Assembly (NCBI GenBank): GCA_963556195.1
Contig: CAUVYP010000587.1
Span: 992,001 to 1,056,000, forward strand
Reading direction: 5' to 3'
DNA: 64,000 bases
From: Sepiola atlantica
Taxonomy: Eukaryota > Mollusca > Cephalopoda > Sepiida > Sepiolidae
Shown: piece after piece, positions 32,578 to 44,930 of the stretch
Numbering within the stretch: position 1 is the first letter of the stretch
How the letters are laid out: every line of letters starts with the position of its first letter
Position numbers and translations under genes: made by a program
The notes under the pieces: generated by a model
Databases searched by the model: none
Seen by the model: only the letters and a program-made list of their open reading frames with translations
Told to the model about the DNA's origin: nothing

Positions 32578-35500
32578 ATGAGACGCTGCCGATCATCCCG
32601 ATATATATCAACGAGACACTGTGCTCAGCACTCCTCGATTCCGGGTGCTCCCGCACTATCGTATGTGCAGATCTCTGCCACATTTGGAGAAAGAAGAACG
32701 TCAGAGTGACTACCATCAGTGTGACTACTATGTTGCGGCGTGGGCAATGTAACTATACGGACGAAAAATGGAAGCTCCGCTAACCTAGAGGCGCTGGTAG
32801 TGGTCGAAAAACCCCTGAGTTTTGACCTGCTCCTAGGATATGATGCCATCAGAGCCCTTGGTGGTGTCCATATAACGGTGACAGGGGCGGTACATTTTCA
32901 GGAGAAAGACCCAGTGTGTGCTGCGCTAAGGATCGACCAACCAGACTTCAGCCGCGAATTTGACGAGCAAAAGCGGGTTTGGACTGCCTCATGGAAGTGG
33001 TCGAAAAACGGTGAACCAGCCAAACTGCAGAATGGAATAACTGAATACCATGTGCCCGACCACATTAGGCCCGCGTACGAAGAGGAACTTCCCAAATGGA
33101 TCGAGGATGGCTGGCTGATTCCCTACCCATACAAAAAACTTGGACCTCCTAAGGGTCTGATCCTATTAATGGCGGTCGCTCAGCACAACAAAGCCAAAGT
33201 CAGGCCGGTAATGGACTACCGAGAACTGAACTCGCATGTCGATGCGTTTACAGCTGATGCTGACGTGTGTGCTAGCAAACTACGAGAGTGGCGCCAGCTG
33301 GGTTCTAATGTGTCCCTGTTGGATCTGAGAAGGGCATATCTGCAGGTCCGAGTTAACGAGACAATGTGGCCGTTTCAGACGGTAGTGTTTGCCGGTAGGA
33401 GGTATTGCCTCGCAAGACTGGGCTTTGGGCTGAACGTTGCGCCCCAAATAATGAAGACGATTGTCAATGCTGCATTGTCACAGGATAAGACCGTAAAAGA
33501 AGGGACATCAGCATACCTTGACGACATATACGTGGATGAAGACATTGTGCCGTCATCACGTGTGAGGGCCAAGCTAGCCGAACTTGGACTGATGTGTAAG
33601 GATCCAGAACGCTTGGAGGATGGCGCTCGTGTCTTAGGGTTGAGCGTTCAACAGGAGCGAGGGACCTTGAAGTGGGGGCGCGGAACTGCATTTTCTGAAG
33701 TGCCCCATGTCCTTACGAGGCGGGCTATATTTTCCCTGTGTGGAAAACTGGTGGGACACCTACCAGTAGGTGGATGGACTCGGGCCGCGACAGCCATCAT
33801 GAAGAGGAGGGCGAGTGCAGTTACCAAAGGTTGGGATGACGAAACGGTGGACAATTTGTTGCGGCGCATGGTGAAGGAGACCATCACAAGAGTCGAGCAG
33901 GAGGACCCCGCTAAAGGAGATTGGTGCGCCCAGGGAGACAGGCTAAATGTGTGGGTGGATGCGAGCTCCCTCGCGATCGGGGCGCTATTGGAGATGAACG
34001 GGTCCGTGATTGAGGACGCCTGCTGGTTGCGACTAATGGATGATGCTGCTCACATCAACCTGGAGGCGTTGGATGCGGTAACAAAAGGAATTAACTTGGC
34101 ACTCCAGTGGAAAGTCAAAGAATTATGCATACACACAGATTCGCTGTGCGTATACCACTGGATACTTGACACACTAACAGGCAACGCGAGAGTGCGCACC
34201 AAGGCGACTACCGAAATGCTAATCAGACGAAGGTTGGAGACAATAAGGAAGTTGGTGGAAGAGTACGACCTATCGGTGAATGCGGTGCTTGTCACTTCAA
34301 CCTGCAATCTTGCCGATAGACTTACCCGTGTGCCCCAGAGATGGTTCGACGCAATGAAGAAAGAAGCCGAACCAGGGTCTTTATGTGCTGCCTGTGTGTA
34401 GGAGACGGATAAAATCAAGAAGGTACACCATGACAGTGGACACCCCGGAGTGAGACGGACGTATTATTTCGTACGCTTAACCAACCCGTCAGTGTCCAAA
34501 AGCAAAGTAGAAGCAGTGGTCAAGGAATGCCAAATATGCCAGTCAATCGACCCTGCTCCCACCAAATGGCAGAAAGGTCGGCTGGAAGTCGACGAGAATT
34601 GGAGCCGACTGGGCATGGACATAACCCATTATGGTGGTCAGCACTTCCTCACACTGATCGATTGCGGACCAACGAGGTTTGCGATCTGGCGATTATTAAC
34701 AAGACAGGACTCGGCTAGTGTCATCCGTCAATTAGAGTCCATATTTTACGAGCGGGGTCCACCTGAAGAGATTCTCACTGACAACGACACAGCCTTTTGC
34801 GGCGGAGAATTCAGGCGTTTCGTAGACGAGTGGGGGATCCGGCTTAGACACAGGTGTGCATATGTACCGAGTGGCAACGGTATAGCGGAGCGGTGCCACT
34901 GAAGTGTGAAGAGGATAGCAGCAAGGAAGCAATGTACGATTGCAGAGGCAGTATATAGGTACAATACGACACAGAAAGATTGACGCGACTGCTGAAAGTG
35001 CACCTGCTAATGCAATACATTGCTATCGAGTGCGTGTTAAGGGCATTGACGCCTGCCTGCCTAATCAGAAGAGGACGCAAGGACGGTACAAGTTGGGGGA
35101 CACCGTTTGGGTAAGGCCTCCCAGTAACCGATGTACGACCAGTTTCAGAAGAGGACGGATCACCGGCATAATTAGTGAGCAGGCTGTGCTGGTTGATGGT
35201 ACTCCACGGCATGTGAAGGATGTCCGGCCCGCCCTTGATACAAACCTAATATCGAACAGCGAAAGTGATGAATCATCCAATGATGAAATGTGGATCCGAC
35301 CTATGCCCAATTGCCGTGATGACAAGGCTGAGACCCTCAGCAGAGATGGCGATAGTTCCAGCGCCACTTCTGAAAGCCCCAATGACGATGGAGCCCAGCT
35401 TGATGGAAGGACTGCTGGCAACGTTAATGGCGACAGATCTGTTACCCCTCCTGAGAGCTCTGATGAAGATGAAGAAGTCCAGCTAATCCCCCTCCGTAGG

Positions 35501-35656
35501 AGTGCCCGTAACAAACGACCGCGGCCGCAATGCCGCATGTGTGATCTTGAGACCAGAGGGGAGTGTAAAGTCGAACAGAATGAAGGAAGAAAGCGACCAC
35601 GTGTTTGCGCGTGTTGTCTTACCTGCCGGGATGATCACGGGGAGGGTGGAAATTAG
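32526..35656 (+). pseudogene. pol pseudogene, element B
   Basis: Protease (DSG active site) is read in the minus-1 frame to about 32720, where one base too many shifts the frame. RT (DLRRAYLQV, YLDDIYV), RNase H (WVDASS, HTDS) and the integrase HHCC finger follow. TAG at 34399-34401 lies between RNase H and integrase; TGA at 34900-34902 lies six codons after the integrase catalytic Glu; a further frameshift lies between 34902 and about 34990. In RNase H the Glu of element A (NLAELDAV) has moved one place (NLEALDAV). The C-terminal part has the DTVWV module, an acidic Ser-rich stretch and the tail CRMCDLETRGEC...RPRVCACC, ending inside the 3' LTR. Confidence 0.92.
35555..35563 (+). other. Polypurine tract, element B
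   Basis: AGAGGGGAG directly before the 3' LTR. It also encodes Arg-Gly-Glu of the conserved Pol tail. Confidence 0.85.
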
Positions 35657-35879
35657 ATTAATGGCGGCTGTGGTTTTTTGTACGATTATTGAGCAATGAC
35701 GTCAGGCCTCACGTGACTGTTTTTCTGACCACCGATTAGCTGATGATGAACACTTGGACAATAAAAGGAGTATGTTCAGAAGATCAGGAGAGTGTGTATC
35801 AACTTCATCAGTGTGATTAGACGTCCGACGTGTGTGTGTTCATCAACTGCCGTAGTTGCGTAGTTGCGAAACGAATACA
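35564..35879 (+). repeat. 3' LTR of element B
   Basis: 316 bp, about nine substitutions from the 5' LTR and no length change. Its first bases encode the last part of Pol. Confidence 0.95.
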
Positions 35880-35988
35880 AAGTGTACAAACAGTGTTGTT
35901 AAAAAGCAGGTTTGAATGAATGATGAAAAGTAAATAGAATAAGGGAAGCAAACTAATAGTTTAATGGTAAAAATGTTGTAAGATATCC

Positions 35989-36108
35989 GCTTACGGCCAT
36001 ATCACGCTGAAAACACCGGTTCTCGTCCGATCACCGAAGCTAAGCAACGTAGAGCCTGGTCAGTACTTAGATGGGTGACCACTTGGGAATACCAGGTGCT
36101 GTAAGCAT
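35989..36108 (+). rRNA. 5S rRNA gene, unit 32
   Basis: Only 52C. First unit right of element B. Confidence 0.96.
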
Positions 36109-36537
36109 CTAATTTTTTTTTTTTTTTTTAGCAAATGATGCGACAGACAGTAATAGGGTACTACTAGTGTTTGCGATTACTCAAGGCTGAAATAGTTGGC
36201 GGTAGATATAAATCATTACAACCTCGCGTCCTGGGAGTGGGTATTCGCTTTACGTTAAATTTTTATGCGGCACATAAAATTCCCAAATAAATTATGTTCT
36301 CTTTTTGTTTTTCAGTCTGTTTATTATTTAATCGCCTAAGATAGTAGAATTTATATTTATTTGGATGTGTGTGTGTTTTAATTCTCATGCAGTTTAAATA
36401 TGTGTTTTGAAAGGGTAAATTTAATAAAAAGTGTAAAAACAGTGTGATTAAAAAGCAGGTTTGAATGAATTATGAAAAGTAAATAGAATAAGGGAAGCAA
36501 ACTAATGGTTTAATGGTAAAAATGTTGTAAGATATCC

Positions 36538-36656
36538 GCTTACGGCCATATCACGCTGAAAACACCGGTTCTCGTCCGATGACGAAGCTAAGCAACGTAG
36601 AACCTGGTCAGTACTTAGATGGGTGACCACTTGGGAATACCAGGTGCTGTAAGCAT
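36538..36656 (+). rRNA. 5S rRNA gene, unit 33
   Basis: 119 nt: one base lost near position 44; 52C, 66A. Confidence 0.92.
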
Positions 36657-37102
36657 CTAATTTTTCTTTTTTTTTTTCTTTTTTTTTTTTTTTTTTAGCA
36701 AATTATGCGACAAACAGTAATAGGGTACTACTAGTGTTTGCGATTACTCAAGGCTGAAATAGTTTGCGGGGGATTTAAATCATTACAACCTCGCGTCCTG
36801 GAGTGGGTATTCGCTTTACGTTAAATTTTTATGCGGCACATTAAATTGCCAAATAAATTATGTTCTCTTTTTGTTTTTCAGTCTGTTTATTATTAAATCG
36901 CCTAAGATAGTAGAATTTATATTTATTTGGGTGTGTGTGTATTTTAATTCTCATGCAGTTTAAATATGTGTTTTGAAAGGGTAAATTTAATAAAAAGTGT
37001 AAAAACAGTGTGATTAAAAAGCAGGTTTGAATGAATGATGAAAAGTAAATAGAATAAGGGAAGCAACAAATGGTTTAATGGGAAAACTGTTGTAAGATAT
37101 CC

Positions 37103-37222
37103 GCTTACTGCTATATCACGGTGAAAACACCGGTTCTCGTCCGATCACCGAAGCTAAGCAACGTAGAGCCTGGTCAGTACTTAGATGGGTGACCACTTGG
37201 GAATACCAGGTGCTGTAAGCAT
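37103..37222 (+). rRNA. 5S rRNA gene, unit 34
   Basis: Differences: 7T, 10T, 19G, 52C. Confidence 0.93.
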
Positions 37223-37652
37223 CTAATGTTTGTTTTGTTTTTTTAGCAAATGATGCGACAAACAGTAATAGGGTACTACTAGTGTTTTCGATTACTCAAG
37301 GCTGAAATAGTTTACAGTAGATATAAATCATTACAACCTCGCGTCCTGGGAGTGGGTATTCGCTTTACGTTAAATTTTTATGCGGCACATTAAATTCCCA
37401 AATAAATTATGTTCTCTTTTTGTTTTTCAGTCTGTTAATTATTTAATCGCCTAAGATAGTAGAATTTATATTTATTTGGATGTGTGTGTGTTTTAATTCT
37501 CATGCAGTTTTAATATGTGCTTTGAAAGGGTAAATTTAATAAAAAGTGTAAAAAAAGTGTGATTAAAAAGCAGGTTTGAATGAATGATGAAAAGTACATA
37601 GAATAAGGGAAGCAAACTAATAGTTTAATGGTAAAAATGTTGTAAGATATCC

Positions 37653-37772
37653 GCTTACGGCCATATTACGCTGAAAACACCGGTTCTCGTCCGATCACCG
37701 AAGCTAAGCAACGTAGAGCCTTGTCAGTACTTAGATGGGTGACCACTTGGGAATACCAGGTGCTGTAAGCAT
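37653..37772 (+). rRNA. 5S rRNA gene, unit 35
   Basis: Differences: 15T, 52C, 70T. Confidence 0.95.
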
Positions 37773-38202
37773 CTAATTTTTTTTTTTTTTTTTTAGCAAA
37801 TGATGCGACAAACAGTAATAGGGTACTACTAGTGTTTGCGATTACTCAAGGCTGAAATAGTTGGCGGTAGATATAAATCATTACAACCTCGCGTCCTGGG
37901 AGTGGGTATTCGCTTTACGTTAAATTTTTATGCGGCACATTAAATTCCCAAATAAATTATGTTCTCTTTTTGTTTTTCAGTCTGTTTATTATTTAATCGC
38001 CTAAGATAGTAGAATTTATATTTATTTGGATGTGTGTGTGTTTTAATTCTCATGCAGTTTAAATATGTGTTTTGAAAGGGTAAATTTAATAAAAAGTGTA
38101 AAAACAGTGTGATTAAAAAGCAGGTTTGAATGAATGATGAAAAGTAAATTGAATAAGGGAAGCAAACAAATGGTTTAATGGGAAAACTTTTGTAAGATAT
38201 CC

Positions 38203-38322
38203 GCTTATGGCCATATCACGCTGAAAACACCGGTTCTCGTCCGATCACCGAAGCTAAGCAACGTAGAGCCTGGTCAGTACTTAGATGGGTGACCACTTGG
38301 GAATACCAGGTGCTGTAAGCAT
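38203..38322 (+). rRNA. 5S rRNA gene, unit 36
   Basis: Differences: 6T, 52C; last unit of the 52C block. Confidence 0.95.
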
Positions 38323-38752
38323 CTAATGTTTGTTTTGTTTTTTTAGCAAATGATGCGACAAACAGTAATAGGGTACTACTAGTGTTTTCGATTACTCAAG
38401 GCTGAAATAGTTTGCGGTAGATATAAATCATTACAACCTCGCGTCCTGGGAGTGGGTATTCGCTTTACGTTAAATTTTTATGCGGCACATTAAATTCCCA
38501 AATAAATTATGTTCTCTTTTTGTTTTTCAGTCTGTTCATTATTTAATCGCCTAAGATAGTAGAATTTATATTTATTTGGATGTGTGTGTGTTTTTATTCT
38601 CATGCAGTTTTAATATGTGTTTTGAAAGGGTAAAATTAATACAAAGTGTAAAAACAGTGTGATTAAAAAGCAGGTTTGAATGAATGATGAAAAGTAAATA
38701 GAATGAGGGAAGCAAACTAATGGTTTAATGGTAAAAATGTTGTAAGATATCC

Positions 38753-38872
38753 GCTTACGGCCATATCACGCTCAAAACACCGGTTCTTGTCCGATCACCG
38801 AAGTAAAGCAACGTAGAGCCTGGTCAGTACTTAGATGGGTGACCACTTGGGAATACCAGGTGCTGTAAGCAT
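38753..38872 (+). rRNA. 5S rRNA gene, unit 37
   Basis: Differences: 21C, 36T, 53A (box A). Confidence 0.94.
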
Positions 38873-39314
38873 CTAATTTTTCTTCTTTTTTGTTTTTTTT
38901 CTTTTTAGAAAATGATGCGACAAACAGTAATAGGGTACTACTAGTGTTTGCGATTACTCAATGCTGAAATAGTTTGCGGTAGATATAAATCATAACATCC
39001 TCGCGTCCTGGTAGTTGGTATTCGCTTTACGTTAAATTTTTATGCGGCACTTTAAATTCCCAAATAAATTATGTTCTCTTTTTGTTTTTCAGTCTGTTTG
39101 GTATTTAATCGCCTAAGATAGTAGAATTTATATTTATTTGGATGTGTGTGTGTTTTAATTCTCATGCAGTTTAAATATGTGTTTTGAAAGTGTAAATTTA
39201 ATAAAAAGTCTAAAAACAGTGTGATTAAAAAGCAGGTTTAGATGAATGATGAAAAGTAAATAGAATAAGGGAAGCAAACTAATGGTTTAATGGTAAAAAT
39301 GTTGTAAGATATCC

Positions 39315-39433
39315 GCTTACGGCCATATCACGTTGAAAACACCGGTTCTCGTCCGATCACCGAAGTTAAGCAACGTAGAGCCGGGTCAGTACTTAGATGG
39401 GTGACCACTTTGGAAACCAGGTGCTGTAAGCAT
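39315..39433 (+). rRNA. 5S rRNA gene, unit 38
   Basis: 119 nt: one base lost in the CTTGGGAATACC stretch after box C. Also 19T, 69G. Confidence 0.91.
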
Positions 39434-39863
39434 CTAATGTTTGTTTTGTTTTTTTAGCAAATGATGCGACAAACAGTTATAGGGTACTACTAGTGTTTGC
39501 GATTACTCAAGGCTGAAATAGTTGGCGGTAGATATAAATCATTACAACCTCGCGTCCTGGGAGTGGGTATACGCTTTACGTTAAATTTTTATGCGGCACA
39601 TTAAATTCCCAAATAAATTATGTTTTCTTTTTGTTTTTCAGTCTGTTTATTATTTAATCGCCTAAGATAGTAGAATTTATATTTATTTGGATGTGTGTGT
39701 GTTTTTATTCTCATGCAGTTTTAATATGTGTTTTGAAAGGGTAAATTTAATAAAAAGTGTAAAAACAGTGTGATTCAAAAGCAGGTTTGAATGAATGATG
39801 AAAAGTAAATAGAATGAGGGAAGCAAACTAATGGTTTAATGGTAAAAATGTTGTAAGATATCC

Positions 39864-39984
39864 GCTTACGGCCATATCACGCTGAAAACACCGGTTCTCT
39901 CTCAGATCACCGAAGTTAAGCAACGTAGAGCCTGGTCAGTACTTGGATGGGTGACCACTTGGCAATACCAGGTGCTGTAAGCAT
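39864..39984 (+). rRNA. 5S rRNA gene, unit 39
   Basis: 121 nt: extra base in TCTCTCTCAGATC near positions 34-41. Also 81G, 99C. Confidence 0.91.
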
Positions 39985-40414
39985 CTAATGTTTGTTTTGT
40001 TTTTTTAGCAAATGATGCGACAAACAGTAATGGGGTACTACTAGTGTTTGCGATTACTCAAGGCTGAAATAGTTGGCGGTAGATATAAATCATTACAACC
40101 TCGCGTCCTGGGAGTGGGTATTCGCTTTACGTTACATTTTTATGCGGCACATTAAATTCCCAAATTAATTATGTTCTCTTTTTGTTTTTCAGTCTGTTTA
40201 TTATTTAATCGCCTAAGATAGTAGAATTTATATTTATTTGGATGTGTGTGTGTTTTAATTCTCATTCACTTTAAATATGTGTTTTGAAAGGGTAAATTTA
40301 ACAAAAAGTGTAAAAAAAGTGTCATTAAAAAGCAGGTTTGAATGAATGATGAAAAGTAAATAGAATAAGGGAAGCAAACTAATTGTTTAATGGTAAAAAT
40401 GTTGTAAGATATCC

Positions 40415-40534
40415 GCTTACGGCCATATCACGCTGAAAACACCGGTTCTCGTCCGATCACCGAAGTTAAGCAACGTAGAGCCGGGTCAGTACTTAGATGG
40501 GTGACCACTTGGGAATACCAGGTGCTGTAAGCAT
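40415..40534 (+). rRNA. 5S rRNA gene, unit 40
   Basis: Only 69G. Confidence 0.96.
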
Positions 40535-40963
40535 CTAATGTTTGTTTTGTTTTTTTAGCAAATGATGCGACAAACAGTAATAGGGTACTACTAGTGTTTG
40601 CGATTACTCAAGGCTGAAATAGTTGGCGGTAGATATGAATCATTACAACCTCGCGTCCTGGGAGTGGGTATTCGCTTTACGTTAAATTTTTATGCGGCAC
40701 ATTAAATTCCCAAATAAATTATGTTCTCTTTTTGTTTTTCAGTCTGTTTATTATTTAATCGCCTAAGATAGTAGAATTTATATTTATTTGGATGTGTGTG
40801 TGTTTTAATTCTCATGCAGTTTAAATATGTGTTTTGAAAGGGTAAATTTAATAAAAAGTGTAAAACAGTGTGATTAAAAAGCAGGTTTGAATGAATGATG
40901 AATAGTAAATAGAATAAGGGAAGCAAACTAATGGTTTGATAGTAAAAATGTTGTAAGATATCC

Positions 40964-41083
40964 GCTCATGGCCATATCACGCTGAAAACACCGGTTCTCG
41001 TCCGATCACAGAAGTTAAGCAACGTAGAGCCTGGTCAGTACTTAGATGGGTGACCACTTGGGAATACCAGGTGCTGTAAGCAT
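40964..41083 (+). rRNA. 5S rRNA gene, unit 41
   Basis: Differences: 4C and 6T in the terminal helix, 47A. Confidence 0.94.
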
Positions 41084-41513
41084 CTAATGTTTGTTTTGTT
41101 TTTTTAGCAAATGATGCGACAAACAGTAATAGGGTACTACTAGTGTTTGCGATTACTCAAGGCTGAAATAGTTGGCGGTAGATATAAATCATTACAACCT
41201 CGCGTCCTGGGAGTGGGTATTCGCTTTACGTTAAATTTTTATGCGGCACATTAAATTCCCAAATAAATTATGTTCTCTTTTTGTTTTTCAGTCTGTTTAT
41301 TATTTAATCGCCTAAGATAGTAGAATTTATATTTATTTGGATGTGCGTGTGTTTTAATTCTCATGCAGTTTAAATATGTGTTTTGAAAGGGTAAATTTAA
41401 TACAAAGTGTAAAAACAGTGTGATTAAAAAGCAGGTTTGAATGAATGATGAAAAGTAAATAGAATAAGGGAAGCAAACTAATGGTTTAATGGTAAAAATG
41501 TTGTAAGATATCC

Positions 41514-41633
41514 GCTTACGGCCATATCATACTGAAAACACCGGTTCTCGTCCGATCACCCAAGTTAAGCAACGTAGAGCCTAGGCAGTACTTAGATGGG
41601 TGACCACTTGGGAATACCAGGTTCTGTAAGCAT
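41514..41633 (+). rRNA. 5S rRNA gene, unit 42
   Basis: Differences: 17T, 18A, 48C, 70A, 72G, 110T; identical variant set to unit 49. Confidence 0.94.
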
Positions 41634-42062
41634 CTAATGTTTGTTTTGTTTTTTAGCAAATGATGCAACAAACAGTAATAGGGTACTACTAGTGTTTGCG
41701 ATTACTCAAGGCTGAAATAGTTGGCGGTAGATATAAATCATTACAACCTCGCGTCCTGGGAGTGGGTATTCGCTTTACGTTAAATTTTTATGCGGCACAT
41801 TAAATTCCCAAATAAATTATGTTCTCTTTTTGTTTTTCAGTCTGTTTATTATTTAATCGCCTAAGATAGTAGAATTTATATTTATTAAGATGTGTGTGTG
41901 TTTTAATTCTCATGCAGTTTAAATATGTGTTTTGAAAGGGTAAATTTAATACAAAGTGTAAAAACAGTGTGATTAAAAAGCAGGTTTGAATTAATGATGA
42001 AAAGTAAATAGAATAAGGGAAGCAAACTAATGGTTTGATAGTAAAAATGTTGTAAGATATCC

Positions 42063-42182
42063 GCTTATGGCCATATCACGCTGAAAACACCGGTTCTCGT
42101 CCGATCACCGAAGTTAAGCAACGTAGAGCCTGGTCAGTACTTAGATGGGTGACCACTTGGGAATACCAGGTGCTGTAAGCAT
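42063..42182 (+). rRNA. 5S rRNA gene, unit 43
   Basis: Only 6T. Confidence 0.96.
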
Positions 42183-42585
42183 CTAATGTTTGTTTTGTTT
42201 TTTTAGCAAATGATGCGACAAACAGTAATAGGGTACTACTAGTGTTTGCGATTACTCAAGGCTGAAATAGTTGGCGGTAGATATAAATCATTACAACCTC
42301 GCGTCCTGGGAGTGGGTATTCGCTTTACGTTAAATTTTTATGCGTCACATTAAATTCCCAAATAAATTATGTTCTCTTTTTGTTTTTCAGTCTGTTTATT
42401 ATTTAATCGCCTAAGATAGTAGAATTTATATTTATTTGGATGTGTGTGTGTGTTTTTATTCTCATGCAGTTTTAATATGTGTTTTGAAAGGGTAAATTTA
42501 ATAAAAAGTGTAAAAACAGTGTCATTAAAAAGCAGGTTTGAATGAATGATGAAAAGTAAATAGAATAAGGGAAGCAAACTAATGG

Positions 42586-42591
42586 TTTAAT
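42586..42591 (+). promoter_or_regulatory. Upstream TATA-like element of 5S genes (representative, unit 44)
   Basis: TTTAAT at -29 to -24 relative to the gene, present at the same distance in nearly all plus-strand units. Upstream A/T elements near -25 assist 5S transcription in several invertebrates. A C at -1 is also constant here. Confidence 0.55.
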
Positions 42592-42614
42592 GGTAAAAAT
42601 GTTGTAAGATAACC

Positions 42615-42734
42615 GCTTACGGCCATATCACGCTGAAAACACCGGTTCTCGTCCGATCACCGAAGTTAAGCAACGTAGAGCCTGGTCAGTACTTAGATGG
42701 GTGACCACTTGGGAATACCAGGTGCTGTAAGCAT
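42615..42734 (+). rRNA. 5S rRNA gene, unit 44 (consensus)
   Basis: Matches the array consensus at all 120 positions. Terminal helix GCTTAC/GTAAGC is fully paired; box A at 42664-42678, intermediate element at 42681-42686, box C at 42694-42711. The product is the 5S RNA of the large ribosomal subunit, made by RNA polymerase III with TFIIIA. Confidence 0.98.
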
Positions 42735-42740
42735 CTAATG

Positions 42741-42756
42741 TTTGTTTTGTTTTTTT
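42741..42756 (+). terminator. RNA polymerase III terminator (representative, unit 44)
   Basis: TTTGTTTTGTTTTTTT begins six bases after the gene. The final run of seven Ts is ample for Pol III termination. Elsewhere in the array the tract is a plain or C-interrupted T run of about 8-40 bp. Confidence 0.85.
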
Positions 42757-43164
42757 AGCAAATGATGCGACAAACAGTAATAGGGTACTACTAGTGTTTG
42801 CAATTACTCAAGGCTGAAATAGTTGGCGGTAGATATAAATCATTACAACCTCGCGTCCTGGGAGTGGGTATTCGCTTTACGTTAAATTTTTATGCGGCAC
42901 ATTAAATTCCCAAATAAATTATGTTCTCTTTTTGTTTTTCAGTCTGTTTATTATTTAATCGCCTAAGATAGTGGAATTTGTATTTATTAAGATGTGTGTG
43001 TGTTTTAATTCTCATGCAGTTTAAATATGTGTTTTGAAAGGGTAAATTTAATACAAAGTGTAAAAACAGTGTCATTAAAAAGCAGGTTTGAATGAATGAT
43101 GAAAAGTAAATAGAATAACTGAAGCAAACTAATGGTTTAATGGTAAAAATGTTGTAAGATATCC

Positions 43165-43284
43165 GCTTACGGCCATATCACGCTGAAAACACCGGTTCTC
43201 GTCCGATCACCGAAGTTAAGCAACGTAGAGCCTGGTCAGTACTTAGATGGGTGACCACTTGGGAATACCAGGTGCTGTAAGCAT
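43165..43284 (+). rRNA. 5S rRNA gene, unit 45
   Basis: Consensus sequence throughout. Confidence 0.98.
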
Positions 43285-43713
43285 CTAATGTTTGTTTTGT
43301 TTTTTTAGCAAATGATGCGACAAACAGTAATAGGGTACTACTAGTGTTAGCGATTACTCAAGGCTGAAATAGTTGGCGGTAGATATAAATCATTACAACC
43401 TCGCGTCCTGGGAGTGGGTATTCGCTTTACGTTACATTTTTATGCGGCACATTAAATTCCCAAATAAATTATGTTCTCTTTTTGTTTTTCAGTCTGTTTA
43501 TTATTTAATCGCCTAAGATAGTAGAATTTATATTTATTTGGATGTGTGTGTGTTTTTATTCTCATGCAGTTTTAATATATGTTTTGAAATGGTAAATTTG
43601 ATAAAAAGTGTAAAAACAGTGTCATTAAAAAGCAGGTTTGAATGAATGAGGAAAAGTAAATAGAATAAGGGAAGCAAACTAATGGTTTAATGGTAAAATA
43701 TTGTTAGATATCC

Positions 43714-43833
43714 GCTTACGGCAATATCACGCTGAAAACACCGGTTCTCGTCCGATCACCGAAGTTAAGCAACGTAGAGCCTGGTCAGTACTTAGATGGG
43801 TGACCGCTTGGGAATACCAGGTGCTGTAAGCAT
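43714..43833 (+). rRNA. 5S rRNA gene, unit 46
   Basis: Differences: 10A, 93G. Confidence 0.95.
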
Positions 43834-44262
43834 CTAATTTTTTTTTTTTTTTTTAGCAAATAGTGCGACAAACAGTAATAGGGTACTACTAGTGTTTGCG
43901 ATTACTCAAGGCTGAAATAGTTGGCGGGGGATTTAAATCATTACAACCTCGCGTCCTGGGAGTGGGTATTCGCTTTACGTTAAATTTTCATGCGGCACAT
44001 TAAATTCCCAAATAAATTATGTTCTCTTTTTGTTTTTCAGTCTGTTTATTATTTAATCGCCTAAGATAGTAGAATTTATATTTATTTGGATGTGTGTGTG
44101 TTTTTATTCTCATGCAGTTTTAATATGTGTTTTGAAAGGGTAAATTTAATAAAAAGTGTAAAAACAGTGTTATTAAAAAGCAGGTTTGAATGAATGATGA
44201 AAAGTAAATAGAATAAGGGAAGGAAACTAATGGTTTAATGGTAAAAATGTTGTAAGATATCC

Positions 44263-44382
44263 GCTTACGGCCATATCATACTGAAAACACCGGTTCTCGT
44301 CCGATCACCCAAGTTAAGCAACGTAGAGCCGGGTCAGTACTTAGATGGGTGACCACTTGGGAATACCAGGTGCTGTAAGCAT
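44263..44382 (+). rRNA. 5S rRNA gene, unit 47
   Basis: Differences: 17T, 18A, 48C, 69G. Confidence 0.95.
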
Positions 44383-44810
44383 CTAATGTTTGTTTTGTTT
44401 TTTAGCAAATGATGCAACAAACAGTAATAGGGTACTACTAGTGTTTGCGATTACTCAAGGCTGAAATAGTTGGCGGTAGATATAAATCATTACAACCTCG
44501 CGTCCTGGGAGTGGGTATTCGCTTTACGTTAAATTTTTATGCGGCACATTAAATTCCCAAATAAATTATGTTCTCTTTTTGTTTTTCAGTCTGTTTATTA
44601 TTTAATCGCCTAAGATAGTAGAATTTATATTTATTTGGATGTGTGTGTGTTTTTATTCTCATGCAGTTTTAATATGTGTTTTTAAAGGGTAAATTTAATA
44701 AAAAGTGTCTAAACAGTGTCATTAAAAAGCAGGTTTGAATGAATGATGAAAAGTAATAGAATAAGGGAAGCAAACTAATGGTTTAATGGTAAAAATGTTG
44801 TAAGATATCC

Positions 44811-44930
44811 GCTTACGGCCATATCACGCTGAAAACACCGGTTCTCGTCCGATCACCGAAGTTAAGCAACGTAGAGCCTGGTCAGTACTTAGATGGGTGA
44901 CCACTTGGGAATACCAGGTGCTGTAAGCAT
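44811..44930 (+). rRNA. 5S rRNA gene, unit 48
   Basis: Consensus sequence throughout. Confidence 0.98.

Larger units (their letters stand above)
31503..35879 (+). mobile_element. LTR retrotransposon, element B (degenerate)
   Basis: 4377 bp with two 316-bp LTRs (TGTAAAG...ATACA) and a 5-bp target duplication with one mismatch (ATGTG left, AAGTG right; unmodified spacer reads AAAGTGT). It shares its plan with element A: AGCTATTTCGGC after the LTR, gag starting 15 bp later, two CCHC knuckles, GGGAAAC, Pol domain order and the cysteine-rich Pol tail across the purine tract. At protein level it is clearly related but a different family. Gag is intact; Pol has a frameshift in protease, stops at 34399 and 34900, and a frameshift in integrase. 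The LTRs differ at about nine positions. Confidence 0.95.

Noticed and set aside
42390..42400. Splice acceptor-like CTTTTTGTTTTTCAG in every spacer
   Set aside because: No donor or coding exon accompanies it; it is an ordinary T-rich stretch of the spacer.
42757..42900. tRNA gene in the 5S spacer
   Set aside because: No B box (GGTTCGA-type) or cloverleaf could be found on either strand.
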